Shown: positions 1-9,940 of the stretch, in pieces
Layout of the letters: each line of letters opens with the position of its first letter
Position numbering within the stretch: the first letter of the stretch is position 1
Assembly (NCBI GenBank): GCA_014376425.1
Contig: JACMRO010000514.1
Coordinates: 1-32,238 of the forward strand
Direction of reading: 5' to 3'
From: Rubritepida sp.
GTDB lineage: Bacteria; Pseudomonadota; Alphaproteobacteria; Acetobacterales; Acetobacteraceae
DNA: 32,238 bases
The notes under the pieces: generated by a model
Database searches by the model: none
What the model was told of the DNA's origin: nothing
Seen by the model: only the letters and a program-made list of their open reading frames with translations
Translations under genes and position numbers: made by a program

Positions 1-2
1 CC

Positions 3-1275
<1,273 letters not shown>

Positions 1276-1448
1276 GGGCCAGGCTCCTTGCCGCCGGCCT
1301 TTGCGGCATTGGGGCCGCCGTGGCAACCGGGCGCGCGCCCGGGCCGTTTGCGGTGGGATGCGGGCATGCCGCACTGCTGGCCGGCTCTGCCCGATGCCAG
1401 TAGCGTGCCCGGCCTGCCGATTCGGATGGCCGATCAGGGGTGGAATCG

Positions 1449-2228
1449 ATGATCCGCGCAGGTGTGGGTGGCTGGACCTTTGAGCCTTGGCGGGACAATT
1501 TCTACCCGGCCGGGCTGCCGCATGCCAGGGAGCTGGCCTTTGCCAGCGCCAAGCTCTCGGCCATCGAGATCAACGGCACCTATTACGGCACGCAGAAGCC
1601 GGCCAGCTTCGCGAAGTGGCACGCCGAGACGCCCGATGACTTCATGTTCGCGGTCAAGGCCAGCCGATTCTGCACCAACCGCAAGATCCTGGCCGAAGGC
1701 GGCGAGTCGGTGCAGCGCTTCATCAACAGCGGCATCGCCGAGCTGCGCGGCAAGCTGGGGCCGATCAACTGGCAGTTCCTGCCGACGAAGAAGTTCGACC
1801 CGGAGGATTTCGACGCGTTCCTGTCGCTGCTGCCGAAGGAGGTCGCCGGCCTGCCACTTCGCCATGTCGTCGAGGTGCGGCATGCAAGCTTCGCGGTGCC
1901 GCAGTTCATCGACACGCTGCGCCGGCACGGCGTAGCCGCGGTGCTGACCGACAACCCGGGGTTTCCCCGGCTGCACGATATGACGGCGGATTTCGTCTAT
2001 GCCCGGTTGCAGCTGTGCCGCGAGGAGGAGCCGGCGGGATACCCGCCCGACGTGCTGGACGAATGGGGACGTACCGCGCGCATCTGGGCCGAGGGCGGCG
2101 CGCCCGCCACGCTGCCGCTTCTGGCACCGGCAGGCGCGAAACAGGCGCGGGACGTATTCGTATTCTTCATTGCCGGCTTTAAGCCGAGGGCGCCCGCCGC
2201 CGCCATGGCGCTGCTGCAGCGGCTCTAG
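1449..2228 (+). CDS. DUF72 domain-containing protein
   Basis: MIRAGVGGWTFEPWRDNFYPAGL...LSAIEINGTYYGTQKPASFAKWHAETPDDFMFAVKASRFCTN...VVEVRHASF: DUF72 (YecE-like) TIM-barrel signatures. A GTG at 1440 is an alternative start. Confidence 0.88.
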   Translation: MIRAGVGGWTFEPWRDNFYPAGLPHARELAFASAKLSAIEINGTYYGTQKPASFAKWHAETPDDFMFAVKASRFCTNRKILAEGGESVQRFINSGIAELRGKLGPINWQFLPTKKFDPEDFDAFLSLLPKEVAGLPLRHVVEVRHASFAVPQFIDTLRRHGVAAVLTDNPGFPRLHDMTADFVYARLQLCREEEPAGYPPDVLDEWGRTARIWAEGGAPATLPLLAPAGAKQARDVFVFFIAGFKPRAPAAAMALLQRL

Positions 2229-2234
2229 CCAGGC

Positions 2235-2540
2235 CTAGTTCGCCGCGCCTGCCACCGGCGGGTTGCCGCCCAGGCAGGGCCGCATGAAGGCGGGCCGTGG
2301 CGCGCCCCCCAGATTGCGGCTGCGCGCCTCGGTGCTGCAATCACGCATCCGCTGGCGTTGCGCGAGCTGGGCACTGGAAGGTGCCCGGGCCGGCGCGCTG
2401 GTAGTTGCAGTGGCAGTCGGGGCGGCCGCGGCGCGTACCGGGCGACTGGCCGACGCGCCGGCGGCGGGCGGGGAGCTCGCCGGCTGCGCCGCGGCCAGCC
2501 CAGGCAGCAATGCCACGATCGCTATCATCACACGCCGCAT
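2235..2540 (-). CDS. Small secreted PsiF-repeat-like protein
   Basis: Signal peptide MRRVMIAIVALLPGLAAAQ, Ala/Pro/Ser-rich linker, then QRMRDCSTEARSRNLGGAPRPAFMRPCLGG, resembling a single PsiF repeat (two Cys). Confidence 0.65.
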   Translation of the reverse strand: MRRVMIAIVALLPGLAAAQPASSPPAAGASASRPVRAAAAPTATATTSAPARAPSSAQLAQRQRMRDCSTEARSRNLGGAPRPAFMRPCLGGNPPVAGAAN

Positions 2541-2616
2541 CCACCACTTCCTTCGGTTGCAGGACGCATCCTGTCGCACAACCCCTGGTCGTTCAATCCA
2601 CCTCTCACGCAGGCAT

Positions 2617-4248
2617 CTATCCCCAGCCGTCGGTTACCGGCGGCGCGCGTCGCCGTTCGGCCGGCAGTTCGGTGCCCAGCATGGCGCAGGCGACCGCCTC
2701 GGCAACGCGGATGCCGTCCACCCCGGCCGACAGGATGCCGCCGGCGTACCCCGCACCCTCGCCCGCCGGGTACAGGCCGGGGGTGTTGGGGCTTTCGCAC
2801 AGCGCGGTGCGGGCGATGCGCAGCGGCGAGGAAGTCCGGGTCTCCACCCCCGTCATCACCGCGTCGGCCATGTCGAAGCCGCGCAGCTGACGGCCGAAAG
2901 CGGGCAGCGCCCCGCGGATCGCCGCCACGGCGAAGTCGGGCAGGCAGAGCGCCAGGTCGGTCGGTGTCACGCCGGGCTGATAGCTGGGCGTGACGTGGCC
3001 CAGGGCGGTGGAAGGGCGGCCGGCCAGAAAATCCTCCACCCGCTGCGCCGGGGCGGCGTAGGTGCCGCCGCCGGCCTCGAAGGCGCGCGCCTCCCAGTGC
3101 CGCTGGAATTCTATGCCGCCAAGCGGTCCAGGCTGCGGAAAGTCATCCGGCGTGATGCCGACGACGATGCCGGCATTGGCGTTGAATTCGGCGCGCGAAT
3201 ACTGGCTCATGCCGTTGGTCACCAGGCGCCCGGGCTCGCTGGCAGCGGCCACCACGCGCCCGCCAGGGCACATGCAGAAGCTGTACACGCCGCGGCCATT
3301 GCTGGCGTGGTGCACCAGCTTGTAGTCGGCCGCACCCAGCGTCCTGTGGCCGGCCGCATTGCCGAAGCGGGCGCGGTCGATCAGCGACTGCGGATGCTCG
3401 ATGCGCACGCCGATGGAAAGCGGCTTGGCCGCCATCGCCACCCCCGCTTCATGCAGCATGGCGAAGCTGTCGCGGGCCGAGTGGCCCAGGGCGATAACCA
3501 CGTGCCGCGCGGCCAGCTCGGTGCCGTCGCTCAGCACCAGGCCCCGCACGCTCCGGTCGTCGTCCAGCAGCACACCATCCATTCGGGTGCCCCAGCGGTA
3601 CTCGCCGCCCAGCGCCTCGATCTCGGCCCGCATCCGCTCGACCATCGAGACCAGGCGGAAGGTACCGATATGCGGGCGGTTGACCCACAGGATCTCCTCC
3701 GGCGCGCCGGCCTTGACGAATTCGGTCAGCACCTTGCGGCCATGCAGCAGCGGGTCGCGGATCTGGCTGTAGAGCTTGCCGTCGGAGAAGGTGCCGGCGC
3801 CGCCCTCGCCGAACTGCACGTTGGATTCGGGCTTGAGGATGTTGCGACGCCACAGCCCCCAGGTGTCCTGCGTGCGGGGTCGGACGGGTTGGCCGCGCTC
3901 GAGGATGATCGGGCGCAGGCCCATCTGCGCCAGCAGCAGTGCCGCGAAGATGCCGCAGGGGCCGGTGCCGACCACGACGGGGCGTGCGGCCAGCGGCGCT
4001 TCCGCATGGGCCACGAAACGGTAGCGCATGTCGGGCGCGGGGGTGTTGCGGGGGTGGCTGGGCGGCGGCGCGGCGGGGGTGACGTCGACGCTGTAGACGA
4101 CGCGGATGTCGGTCCGCTTGCGGGCATCCACGCCGCGGCGGGCGACCTGCATGGTCAGGGGTGCGGCGCCCAGGCGTTCGGTCACGGCCGCGCACAGCGC
4201 CGCCGCGTCATGGTCCAGCGGCAGGCGTATTTCGTGCAGGCGCAGCAT
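2617..4248 (-). CDS. NAD(P)/FAD-dependent oxidoreductase (uncharacterized FAD-dependent dehydrogenase, COG2509-like)
   Basis: VVVGTGPCGIFAALLLAQMGLRPIILERGQPVRPRTQDTW...FGEGGAGTFSDGKLYSQIRDP...GEGAGYAGGILSAGVDGIRVAEA; start taken at MLRLHEIRLPL. Confidence 0.88.
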   Translation of the reverse strand: MLRLHEIRLPLDHDAAALCAAVTERLGAAPLTMQVARRGVDARKRTDIRVVYSVDVTPAAPPPSHPRNTPAPDMRYRFVAHAEAPLAARPVVVGTGPCGIFAALLLAQMGLRPIILERGQPVRPRTQDTWGLWRRNILKPESNVQFGEGGAGTFSDGKLYSQIRDPLLHGRKVLTEFVKAGAPEEILWVNRPHIGTFRLVSMVERMRAEIEALGGEYRWGTRMDGVLLDDDRSVRGLVLSDGTELAARHVVIALGHSARDSFAMLHEAGVAMAAKPLSIGVRIEHPQSLIDRARFGNAAGHRTLGAADYKLVHHASNGRGVYSFCMCPGGRVVAAASEPGRLVTNGMSQYSRAEFNANAGIVVGITPDDFPQPGPLGGIEFQRHWEARAFEAGGGTYAAPAQRVEDFLAGRPSTALGHVTPSYQPGVTPTDLALCLPDFAVAAIRGALPAFGRQLRGFDMADAVMTGVETRTSSPLRIARTALCESPNTPGLYPAGEGAGYAGGILSAGVDGIRVAEAVACAMLGTELPAERRRAPPVTDGWG

Positions 4249-4286
4249 GGGAGCGGAGGTGGCACCGGCGGGCGTGGCGCGCAACC

Positions 4287-4667
4287 TCAGCCGGCCAGGA
4301 TGGACACGCCGTATTGGCCCAGACGTGGCTCGGCGGTGACGAAACGCGCGTCCTCCGCCGCAGCCTGGGCCAGCAGGAGGTGATCGAACGGGTCGCGATG
4401 GTCGCCAGGCGGTGACAGGCGCATCAGGCGGGCGAGATGCCGGGGCGACAGCTCGACGATGCGGAACCCGGCCCGCACGCAGCCGGCGGTCAGCGCCGGA
4501 ATATCCGCCGCGAGCTTGCCGATCCGGACCTTAATCGCGGCTTCCCACAGCGAGACCGTGCTGACCAGGATCTCATTGCCCTGGTCCTCCAGCGCCGACC
4601 GCCACGCGGGTTTCAGGCGGGGATGGCCGGCGGCGAACCACAGCAGGATGTGGGTGTCGAGCAGCAA
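4287..4667 (-). CDS. PIN-domain toxin of a type II toxin-antitoxin pair (VapC-like)
   Basis: MLLDTHILLWFAAGHPRL...STVSLWEAAIKVRIGKL...DPFDHLLLAQAAAEDARFVTAEPRLGQYGVSI; PIN acidic positions D(DTH), E(SLWE), D(DPFD). Confidence 0.88.
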   Translation of the reverse strand: MLLDTHILLWFAAGHPRLKPAWRSALEDQGNEILVSTVSLWEAAIKVRIGKLAADIPALTAGCVRAGFRIVELSPRHLARLMRLSPPGDHRDPFDHLLLAQAAAEDARFVTAEPRLGQYGVSILAG

Positions 4668-4669
4668 CC

Positions 4670-4927
4670 TCAGGCGGGCGGGTCCAGTTCGGCCGCGATG
4701 GAGGCGGCGATGTCCATGGGAACCGCCTCATCCGCATCGAGAAAGGCAATCTGGCCTTCCATGAAGCCGAAGCGCCGCGCCTCGGCCATCACATAGGGCA
4801 CGATCCGTGCGACAGGCTGCCCCCTCGAGGTGACGACGAGCGAAGCTCCAGCGGCAACGCGGGAGAGGTGCTCGGCCAGGTTCTCCCGCAGCTCCCGCAC
4901 ATTCAGATCGTCGACGGTACCGTCCAT
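4670..4927 (-). CDS. Phd/YefM-family antitoxin
   Basis: LNVRELRENLAEHLSRVAAGASLVVTSRGQPVARIVPY is typical Phd/YefM; 2 nt upstream of the PIN toxin. ORF may start further upstream at 4957 (MAPQIAYTSV). Confidence 0.85.
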   Translation of the reverse strand: MDGTVDDLNVRELRENLAEHLSRVAAGASLVVTSRGQPVARIVPYVMAEARRFGFMEGQIAFLDADEAVPMDIAASIAAELDPPA

Positions 4928-4939
4928 GACCGATGTGTA

Positions 4940-4950
4940 CGCAATTTGCG
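4940..4950. promoter_or_regulatory. Palindrome CGCAATTTGCG, candidate operator of the Phd/PIN toxin-antitoxin operon
   Basis: Perfect 5+1+5 palindrome 12 nt upstream of the 4927 antitoxin start; position suits autoregulation but there is no experimental or comparative support. Confidence 0.35.
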
Positions 4951-4965
4951 GCGCCAAAGCAAAGA

Positions 4966-6783
4966 CTATTCGGTCGCCATCACCCGCACATAGCTGCCCG
5001 GCGCGTCCTCGATGGCGGCCAGCCCACCCTCGCCCGGCACCCGCGCCGGCACCATCGTGCGGTCATGCGCTGCCACCCAGCGCTGCCAATCCGGCCACCA
5101 GCTACCAGCGAGCTCGGTGGCGCTGGCAAACCATTCATCCGCGGTCGGCGGCAGCGCCTCGTTCACCCAATGGCTGTATTTGCCGCCCTCGGGCGGGTTC
5201 ACCACGCCGGCGATGTGGCCGCTCGCCGCCAGCACGAAGCGCACCGGGCCGCGGTAGAGCTGGGTGCCGCGATAGGTGCTCTTCCAGGGCGCGATATGGT
5301 CCTCGCGGGTCGAGACCAGGTAGCTTGGCACCTTGATCTTGCGCAGGTCGATCTTGGTCCCGAGCAGCGTGATCTCGCCCTTGCACAGGGCATTCTCCTG
5401 GTACATCCGCCGCAGATAGAAACTGTGCATCTTCGCCGGCATGCGGGTGCTGTCGTCGTTCCAGTACAGCAGGTCGAAGGGGAACGGCTCCTGCCCCATC
5501 AGGTAGTTGTTCACCACGAATGACCAAATCAGGTCGTTGGCGCGCAGCATGTTGAAGGTGGTCGCCATCTCGCGGCCGTTAAGGTAGCCGGTCTTCTCCA
5601 TCCGCTCCTCCAGGCCCTTGAGCTGTTCCTCGTCGATGAAGACGGCCAATTCGCCCGCCTCCTCGAAATCGGTCATGGTGACGAGGTAGGTCGCGGTCTT
5701 GATCCGGGTGTCCTTCCTCGCCGTCATGTAGGCCAGCGTGGTGGCCAGCAGCGTGCCGCCCAGGCAATAACCAATGGCGTTGACCTGCCGTTCGCCGGTG
5801 GCACGCTCGATAGCGTCCAGCGCCGCCAGGACCCCTTCGCGCATGTAATCATCGAAGCCTTTTTCGGCGAGGCTCTCGTCGGGGTTGACCCAGCTGGCCA
5901 CGAACACCGTGTGCCCCTGCTCGACCGCCCATCGGATCAGGCTGTTCTTCGGCCGCAGGTCCAGGATGTAGAACTTGTTGATCCAGGGCGGGAAAATGAC
6001 GAGCGGCCGCTTCAGCACTTCCGTCGTCGTCGGCGAATACTGGATCAGCTGCATCAGCTCGTTCTGAAACACCACCTTGCCCGGGGTGACGGCAATGTTT
6101 TCGCCGACCCGGAACTTGCTGTCATCGGTCATCTTGATGCGCAGCTTGCCTTTGCCGCGCTCGAGGTCGGACAACAGGTTGGTCAGGCCCTTCAGCAGGT
6201 TGGCGCCGCCGGTTTCGGCAGTGCGGCGCAGCACCTCGGGGTTGGTCATGACGAAGTTGGCCGGGCTCATCGCGTCGACGAACTGCCGCGTGTAGAAATC
6301 GACCTTCTGCGCCGTCTTGGCGTCCAACCCCTCAGCGCCCTGCACCACCGAGGTGAAGTAGCGACTGCTGAGCAGGTAGCTCTGCCGGATGAAGTCGAAA
6401 ACCTCGTTCTCGCGCCACGCCTCATCCTTGAAGCGGCGGTCGCCCTTCGGCTCCTCGATGACGGGCGCGGCGTCGGCAGGGGCGCCCATCATCCGGCGCG
6501 CGGTGCTGGACCACAACGTCGCGTAGTCCTGCCAGAAACCCATCTGGGCCTGGACCAGCTGGGCCGGGTTGGCCATCAGCCTGTTGGTCATATCCATGAA
6601 TGCTCGGCCGATGTTCAGCGGGTCCGCCTTGCCGGCGCCCGCCCCCTGGCCTTCGGATTGGCGCTTGAGGAAATCGCCCACGATCCGCTGCCCGCGCTCC
6701 GCCACCTCGGCCATGGTGCGGGTCACCAGCGCCGGATCGGGCAGGCCGAAATGGATCGGGTCGTTGTCGTTCTTGTCGGCCAT
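4966..6783 (-). CDS. phaC: Class I poly(R)-hydroxyalkanoic acid synthase
   Basis: 605 aa; lipase-like box AIGYCLGGTLLATTLAYM (GxCxGG), PPWINKFYILDLRPKNSLIRWAVEQGHTVFVASWVNPD, SYLVSTREDHIAPWKSTY, ASGHIAGVVNPP. Confidence 0.96.
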   Translation of the reverse strand: MADKNDNDPIHFGLPDPALVTRTMAEVAERGQRIVGDFLKRQSEGQGAGAGKADPLNIGRAFMDMTNRLMANPAQLVQAQMGFWQDYATLWSSTARRMMGAPADAAPVIEEPKGDRRFKDEAWRENEVFDFIRQSYLLSSRYFTSVVQGAEGLDAKTAQKVDFYTRQFVDAMSPANFVMTNPEVLRRTAETGGANLLKGLTNLLSDLERGKGKLRIKMTDDSKFRVGENIAVTPGKVVFQNELMQLIQYSPTTTEVLKRPLVIFPPWINKFYILDLRPKNSLIRWAVEQGHTVFVASWVNPDESLAEKGFDDYMREGVLAALDAIERATGERQVNAIGYCLGGTLLATTLAYMTARKDTRIKTATYLVTMTDFEEAGELAVFIDEEQLKGLEERMEKTGYLNGREMATTFNMLRANDLIWSFVVNNYLMGQEPFPFDLLYWNDDSTRMPAKMHSFYLRRMYQENALCKGEITLLGTKIDLRKIKVPSYLVSTREDHIAPWKSTYRGTQLYRGPVRFVLAASGHIAGVVNPPEGGKYSHWVNEALPPTADEWFASATELAGSWWPDWQRWVAAHDRTMVPARVPGEGGLAAIEDAPGSYVRVMATE

Positions 6784-6847
6784 GGTGTCTTCCAGTCGGT
6801 CTGGCCCCTTTCACCTGCCGCCACATCCGGGCAAACCGGCGGGGCAG

Positions 6848-7366
6848 ATGGCGAGGCGCGAGGAGATGATTGCCGGACAAAGTATAAACTGGCCGGTGGC
6901 GAGGCAAGCGGCGTGCGGGCTGCTCCTGCTCGTCGCCGCCTGCTCTTCCGATCCACAACTCAACCCGGCCACAGCCTGGCGGGAAATCACCGGCGCCAAC
7001 CTCGAATCGCGCCTGCCGCCACCGGGGCTGAACGACCCCAGCGGCCATCTGGGAATGGTTCCGGCGCGGCCGGACCGGCCGGACCCGCGCAGCCGCGCTA
7101 CGCTGGACAGCGCGCTGGCGGCGGACCGGGCGCAATCGCGCGAGCCGCTAGGGGTGCGGGAAGGCCCGGCGGTCAGCTTCGTGGCGCCGGCACCTGGGCG
7201 GCCAGCGCTGCCGGCCGCGCCGCCACCACCGCCCAGCCTGGCCGCCGCGCCGTCGATCCCCTGGACCGCTCCACCCATCCTGGCCCCGGGCGTGGCGGCG
7301 CCCAGCCCAGGCGAGGTACCGGCGCTGCCAACGCCCGATCTGCTGGGGCCGGCACCACCGCGCTAG
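6848..7366 (+). CDS. Proline-rich lipoprotein of unknown function
   Basis: N-terminal hydrophobic segment plus lipobox (QAACGLLLLVAACSSDP), followed by WREITGANLESRLPPPGLNDPSGHLGMVPARPDRPDP and a Pro/Ala-rich tail. Alternative start ATG at 6866. Confidence 0.65.
   Translation: MARREEMIAGQSINWPVARQAACGLLLLVAACSSDPQLNPATAWREITGANLESRLPPPGLNDPSGHLGMVPARPDRPDPRSRATLDSALAADRAQSREPLGVREGPAVSFVAPAPGRPALPAAPPPPPSLAAAPSIPWTAPPILAPGVAAPSPGEVPALPTPDLLGPAPPR
6881..6907 (-). promoter_or_regulatory. Possible sigma70-like promoter for phaC (TTGCCT-15 bp-TATACT)
   Basis: On the minus strand, TATACT (6881-6886) preceded by TTGCCT (6902-6907) with a short 15-bp spacer; upstream of phaC but inside the divergent lipoprotein ORF. 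Confidence 0.3.
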
Positions 7367-7423
7367 GCCGGACTCCGGTGTCGCGCTAAAGAACGTCTCC
7401 GCCACCCGAACCCACGAAGTCCC

Positions 7424-8638
7424 ATGCCCGAAGATTTCCACCGCATCCGCCGCCTGCCGCCCTATGTCTTCGCCGAGGTCAATGCGGCCAAGGCGAAAGC
7501 CCGCGGCGCCGCCGAGGACATCGTGGATCTGGGCATGGGCAACCCCGACAGCCCGACGCCGCCGCACATCGTGGCCAAGCTGATCGAGGCGGTGCAGGAC
7601 CCGCGCACCCATCGCTACAGCACCTCGAAGGGCATCCCCGGCCTGCGCCGCGCCCAGGCCGGCTATTACGAACGCCGCTTCGGCGTGAAGCTGGACCCGG
7701 AGACCGAAATCGTCGCCACCCTGGGCAGCAAGGAGGGCCTGGCCAACCTGGCGCAGGCCATCTCCAGCCCCGGCGACACCATCCTGGTGCCCAACCCGTC
7801 CTACCCGATCCATCAATTCGGCTTCATCATCGCCGGCGCCTCCGCGCGCACCATTCCCTACACGCCCGATGACGCGATGCTGCGCGCGATCGAGACCGCG
7901 GTGCGCCACTCGGTGCCCAAGCCCACCGCGGTGATCGTGAACTTTCCGTCCAACCCGACTGCCCTGCTGGCGACGCGTGAGTTTTACAAGGAACTGGTCG
8001 CGCTCTGCCTGAAGCATGAGCTCTTCATCCTCAGCGACCTGGCCTATGCGGAGCTGTATTTCGACGACAACAATCCGCCGCCCTCGGTGCTGGAAATCCC
8101 GCGCGCCAAGGAGGTCACGGTCGAATTCACCTCGATGAGCAAGACCTACAATATGCCGGGCTGGCGCATGGGCTTCGCGGTCGGCAATGCACGGCTGATC
8201 TCGGCGCTGGCACGGGTGAAGTCGTATCTCGACTATGGCGCCTTCACGCCCATCCAGGTCGCCGCGACGGCGGCGCTCAACGGGCCGCAGGATTGTGTGG
8301 CCGAGATGCGCAACCTCTACCGCGAACGCCGCGACGTCATGATCAAGGGCCTGCACGCGGCCGGTTGGGAGGTGCCCAGCCCAGCTGGTTCGATGTTCGC
8401 CTGGGCGCCGATCCCCGAGCGCTTCGCGCATCTGGGCAGCGTGGGCTTCTCGAAGCTGCTGCTGGAGAAAGCGCGGGTGGCCGTGGCCCCGGGCCTGGGC
8501 TTCGGCGAGCATGGCGACGGGCATGTTCGCATCGCGCTGGTCGAGAACAACCATCGCATCCGCCAGGCGCTGCGCGGCATCAGGACCTTCCTGGCCGGCG
8601 ACAACGCGGCGCCCGTCGAAGAAATGTCCGAGGCATGA
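7424..8638 (+). CDS. Class I/II pyridoxal-phosphate aminotransferase (AlaC / LL-diaminopimelate aminotransferase-like)
   Basis: FHRIRRLPPYVFAEVNAAKAKARGAAEDIVDLGMGNPDSPTPPHIVAKL...GSKEGLANLAQAISSPGDTILVPNPSYPIHQFGF...SMSKTYNMPGWRMGFAVGN (PLP-Lys motif); directly upstream of hom. Confidence 0.92.
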   Translation: MPEDFHRIRRLPPYVFAEVNAAKAKARGAAEDIVDLGMGNPDSPTPPHIVAKLIEAVQDPRTHRYSTSKGIPGLRRAQAGYYERRFGVKLDPETEIVATLGSKEGLANLAQAISSPGDTILVPNPSYPIHQFGFIIAGASARTIPYTPDDAMLRAIETAVRHSVPKPTAVIVNFPSNPTALLATREFYKELVALCLKHELFILSDLAYAELYFDDNNPPPSVLEIPRAKEVTVEFTSMSKTYNMPGWRMGFAVGNARLISALARVKSYLDYGAFTPIQVAATAALNGPQDCVAEMRNLYRERRDVMIKGLHAAGWEVPSPAGSMFAWAPIPERFAHLGSVGFSKLLLEKARVAVAPGLGFGEHGDGHVRIALVENNHRIRQALRGIRTFLAGDNAAPVEEMSEA

Positions 8639-9927
8639 GCAAGCCGCTTTCGGTCGGCATCGCCGGCCTGGGCACCGTCGGCGCCGGGGTGGCCAAGCTG
8701 CTGCGCGACAATGCGGGCATCATCGCCGCGCGCGCCGGCCGGCCTATCGTGGTGACGGCGGTGTCTTCGCGCGACCGCGCGAAGGATCGCGGTTTGGCCA
8801 TGGCGGCGCTGCGCTGGCATGAGGACGCGGTGGCGCGGGCCCCCGATGCCGCCGTCGATGTGGTTGTGGAAGCTATCGGCGGCAGCGAAGGGCCAGCCCG
8901 CTCGCTGGTCGAGGCCACGCTGGCCGCGGGCAAGCCCGTAGTCACCGCCAACAAGGCGCTGCTGGCACTGCATGGCCGGGCGCTGGCCGCGCTGGCCGAA
9001 CAGCATGGCGTGGCGCTGGGCTTCGAGGCGGCGGTGGCCGGCGGCATCCCCGCCATCAAGGCGCTGCGCGAGGGCCTGGCCGCCAATCAGATCCGCCGCG
9101 TGGCCGGCATCCTCAATGGCACCTGCAACTACATCCTGACCGAAATGCGCGTCCGCGGCCTTCCCTTCGCCGAGGTGCTTCACCAGGCGCAGGCGCTGGG
9201 CTACGCCGAGGCCGACCCGTCCTTCGACATCGACGGGGTGGACGCCGCGCACAAGCTGGCCATCCTGGCCGCGCTGGCCTTCAACCGGCCGGTGGATTTC
9301 AGTGAACTCCATGTCGAGGGCATCCGCGACATCTCGGCCGTGGACATCGCGATGGCCGAGGCGCTGGGCTACCGCATCAAGCTGCTGGGAATCGCCGAAC
9401 GCACCGATGCCGGCGTCTCGGCCCGCGTCCATCCCTGCATGGTGCCGGTGGATGCGCCGATCGCACGTGTCGATGGCGTGTTCAACGCCGTGGTGGCGGA
9501 GGGCGACGCGGTCGGCCGGGTGATGCTGGAAGGCCGCGGCGCCGGCGCCGGCCCCACCGCCAGCGCGGTGGTGGCCGACCTGATCGACATCGCGCGGGGC
9601 CGCTTCTCGCCGGTGTGGGGCGCCGATACGGCCGCGCTGAATGCGGCCGTGGCGCTGCCGATGCACCAGCACCGTGGCGCCTACTACCTGCGGCTGATGG
9701 TGCTGGACCGGCCCGGCGTCATCGCCGACGTTACCGCCGTGCTGCGCGACGCCGCGATCAGCCTCGAATCCATGTTGCAGCGCGGCCGCGCCCCTGCCGG
9801 CGCGGTACCGGTGGTGCTGACCACACATGAATGCGGCGAGGCCGCGATGCAGGCGGCGCTCGCCCGCCTGGCCGCACTGGATTCGGTGCTGGAGAAGCCC
9901 GCCCTGATCCGCATCGAAACCCTGTGA
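8635..9927 (+). CDS. hom: Homoserine dehydrogenase with C-terminal ACT domain
   Basis: MSKPLSVGIAGLGTVGAGVAKLL, NGTCNYILTEM, YAEADPSFDIDGVDAAHKLAILA, C-terminal LRLMVLDRPGVIADVTAVLRD. Start overlaps the upstream stop (ATGA). Confidence 0.96.
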   Translation: MSKPLSVGIAGLGTVGAGVAKLLRDNAGIIAARAGRPIVVTAVSSRDRAKDRGLAMAALRWHEDAVARAPDAAVDVVVEAIGGSEGPARSLVEATLAAGKPVVTANKALLALHGRALAALAEQHGVALGFEAAVAGGIPAIKALREGLAANQIRRVAGILNGTCNYILTEMRVRGLPFAEVLHQAQALGYAEADPSFDIDGVDAAHKLAILAALAFNRPVDFSELHVEGIRDISAVDIAMAEALGYRIKLLGIAERTDAGVSARVHPCMVPVDAPIARVDGVFNAVVAEGDAVGRVMLEGRGAGAGPTASAVVADLIDIARGRFSPVWGADTAALNAAVALPMHQHRGAYYLRLMVLDRPGVIADVTAVLRDAAISLESMLQRGRAPAGAVPVVLTTHECGEAAMQAALARLAALDSVLEKPALIRIETL

Positions 9928-9940
9928 GGAGCCTACGCCC

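Noticed and set aside
2263-4383. 706-aa plus-strand ORF opposite the FAD oxidoreductase gene
   Set aside because: Antisense to a convincingly conserved gene; Gly/Ala/Arg/His-rich composition typical of high-GC shadow ORFs, no domain motifs.
8293-8634. N-terminal extension of homoserine dehydrogenase
   Set aside because: Overlaps the aminotransferase out of frame; Hom begins at MSKPLSVGIAGLGTVG (8635).
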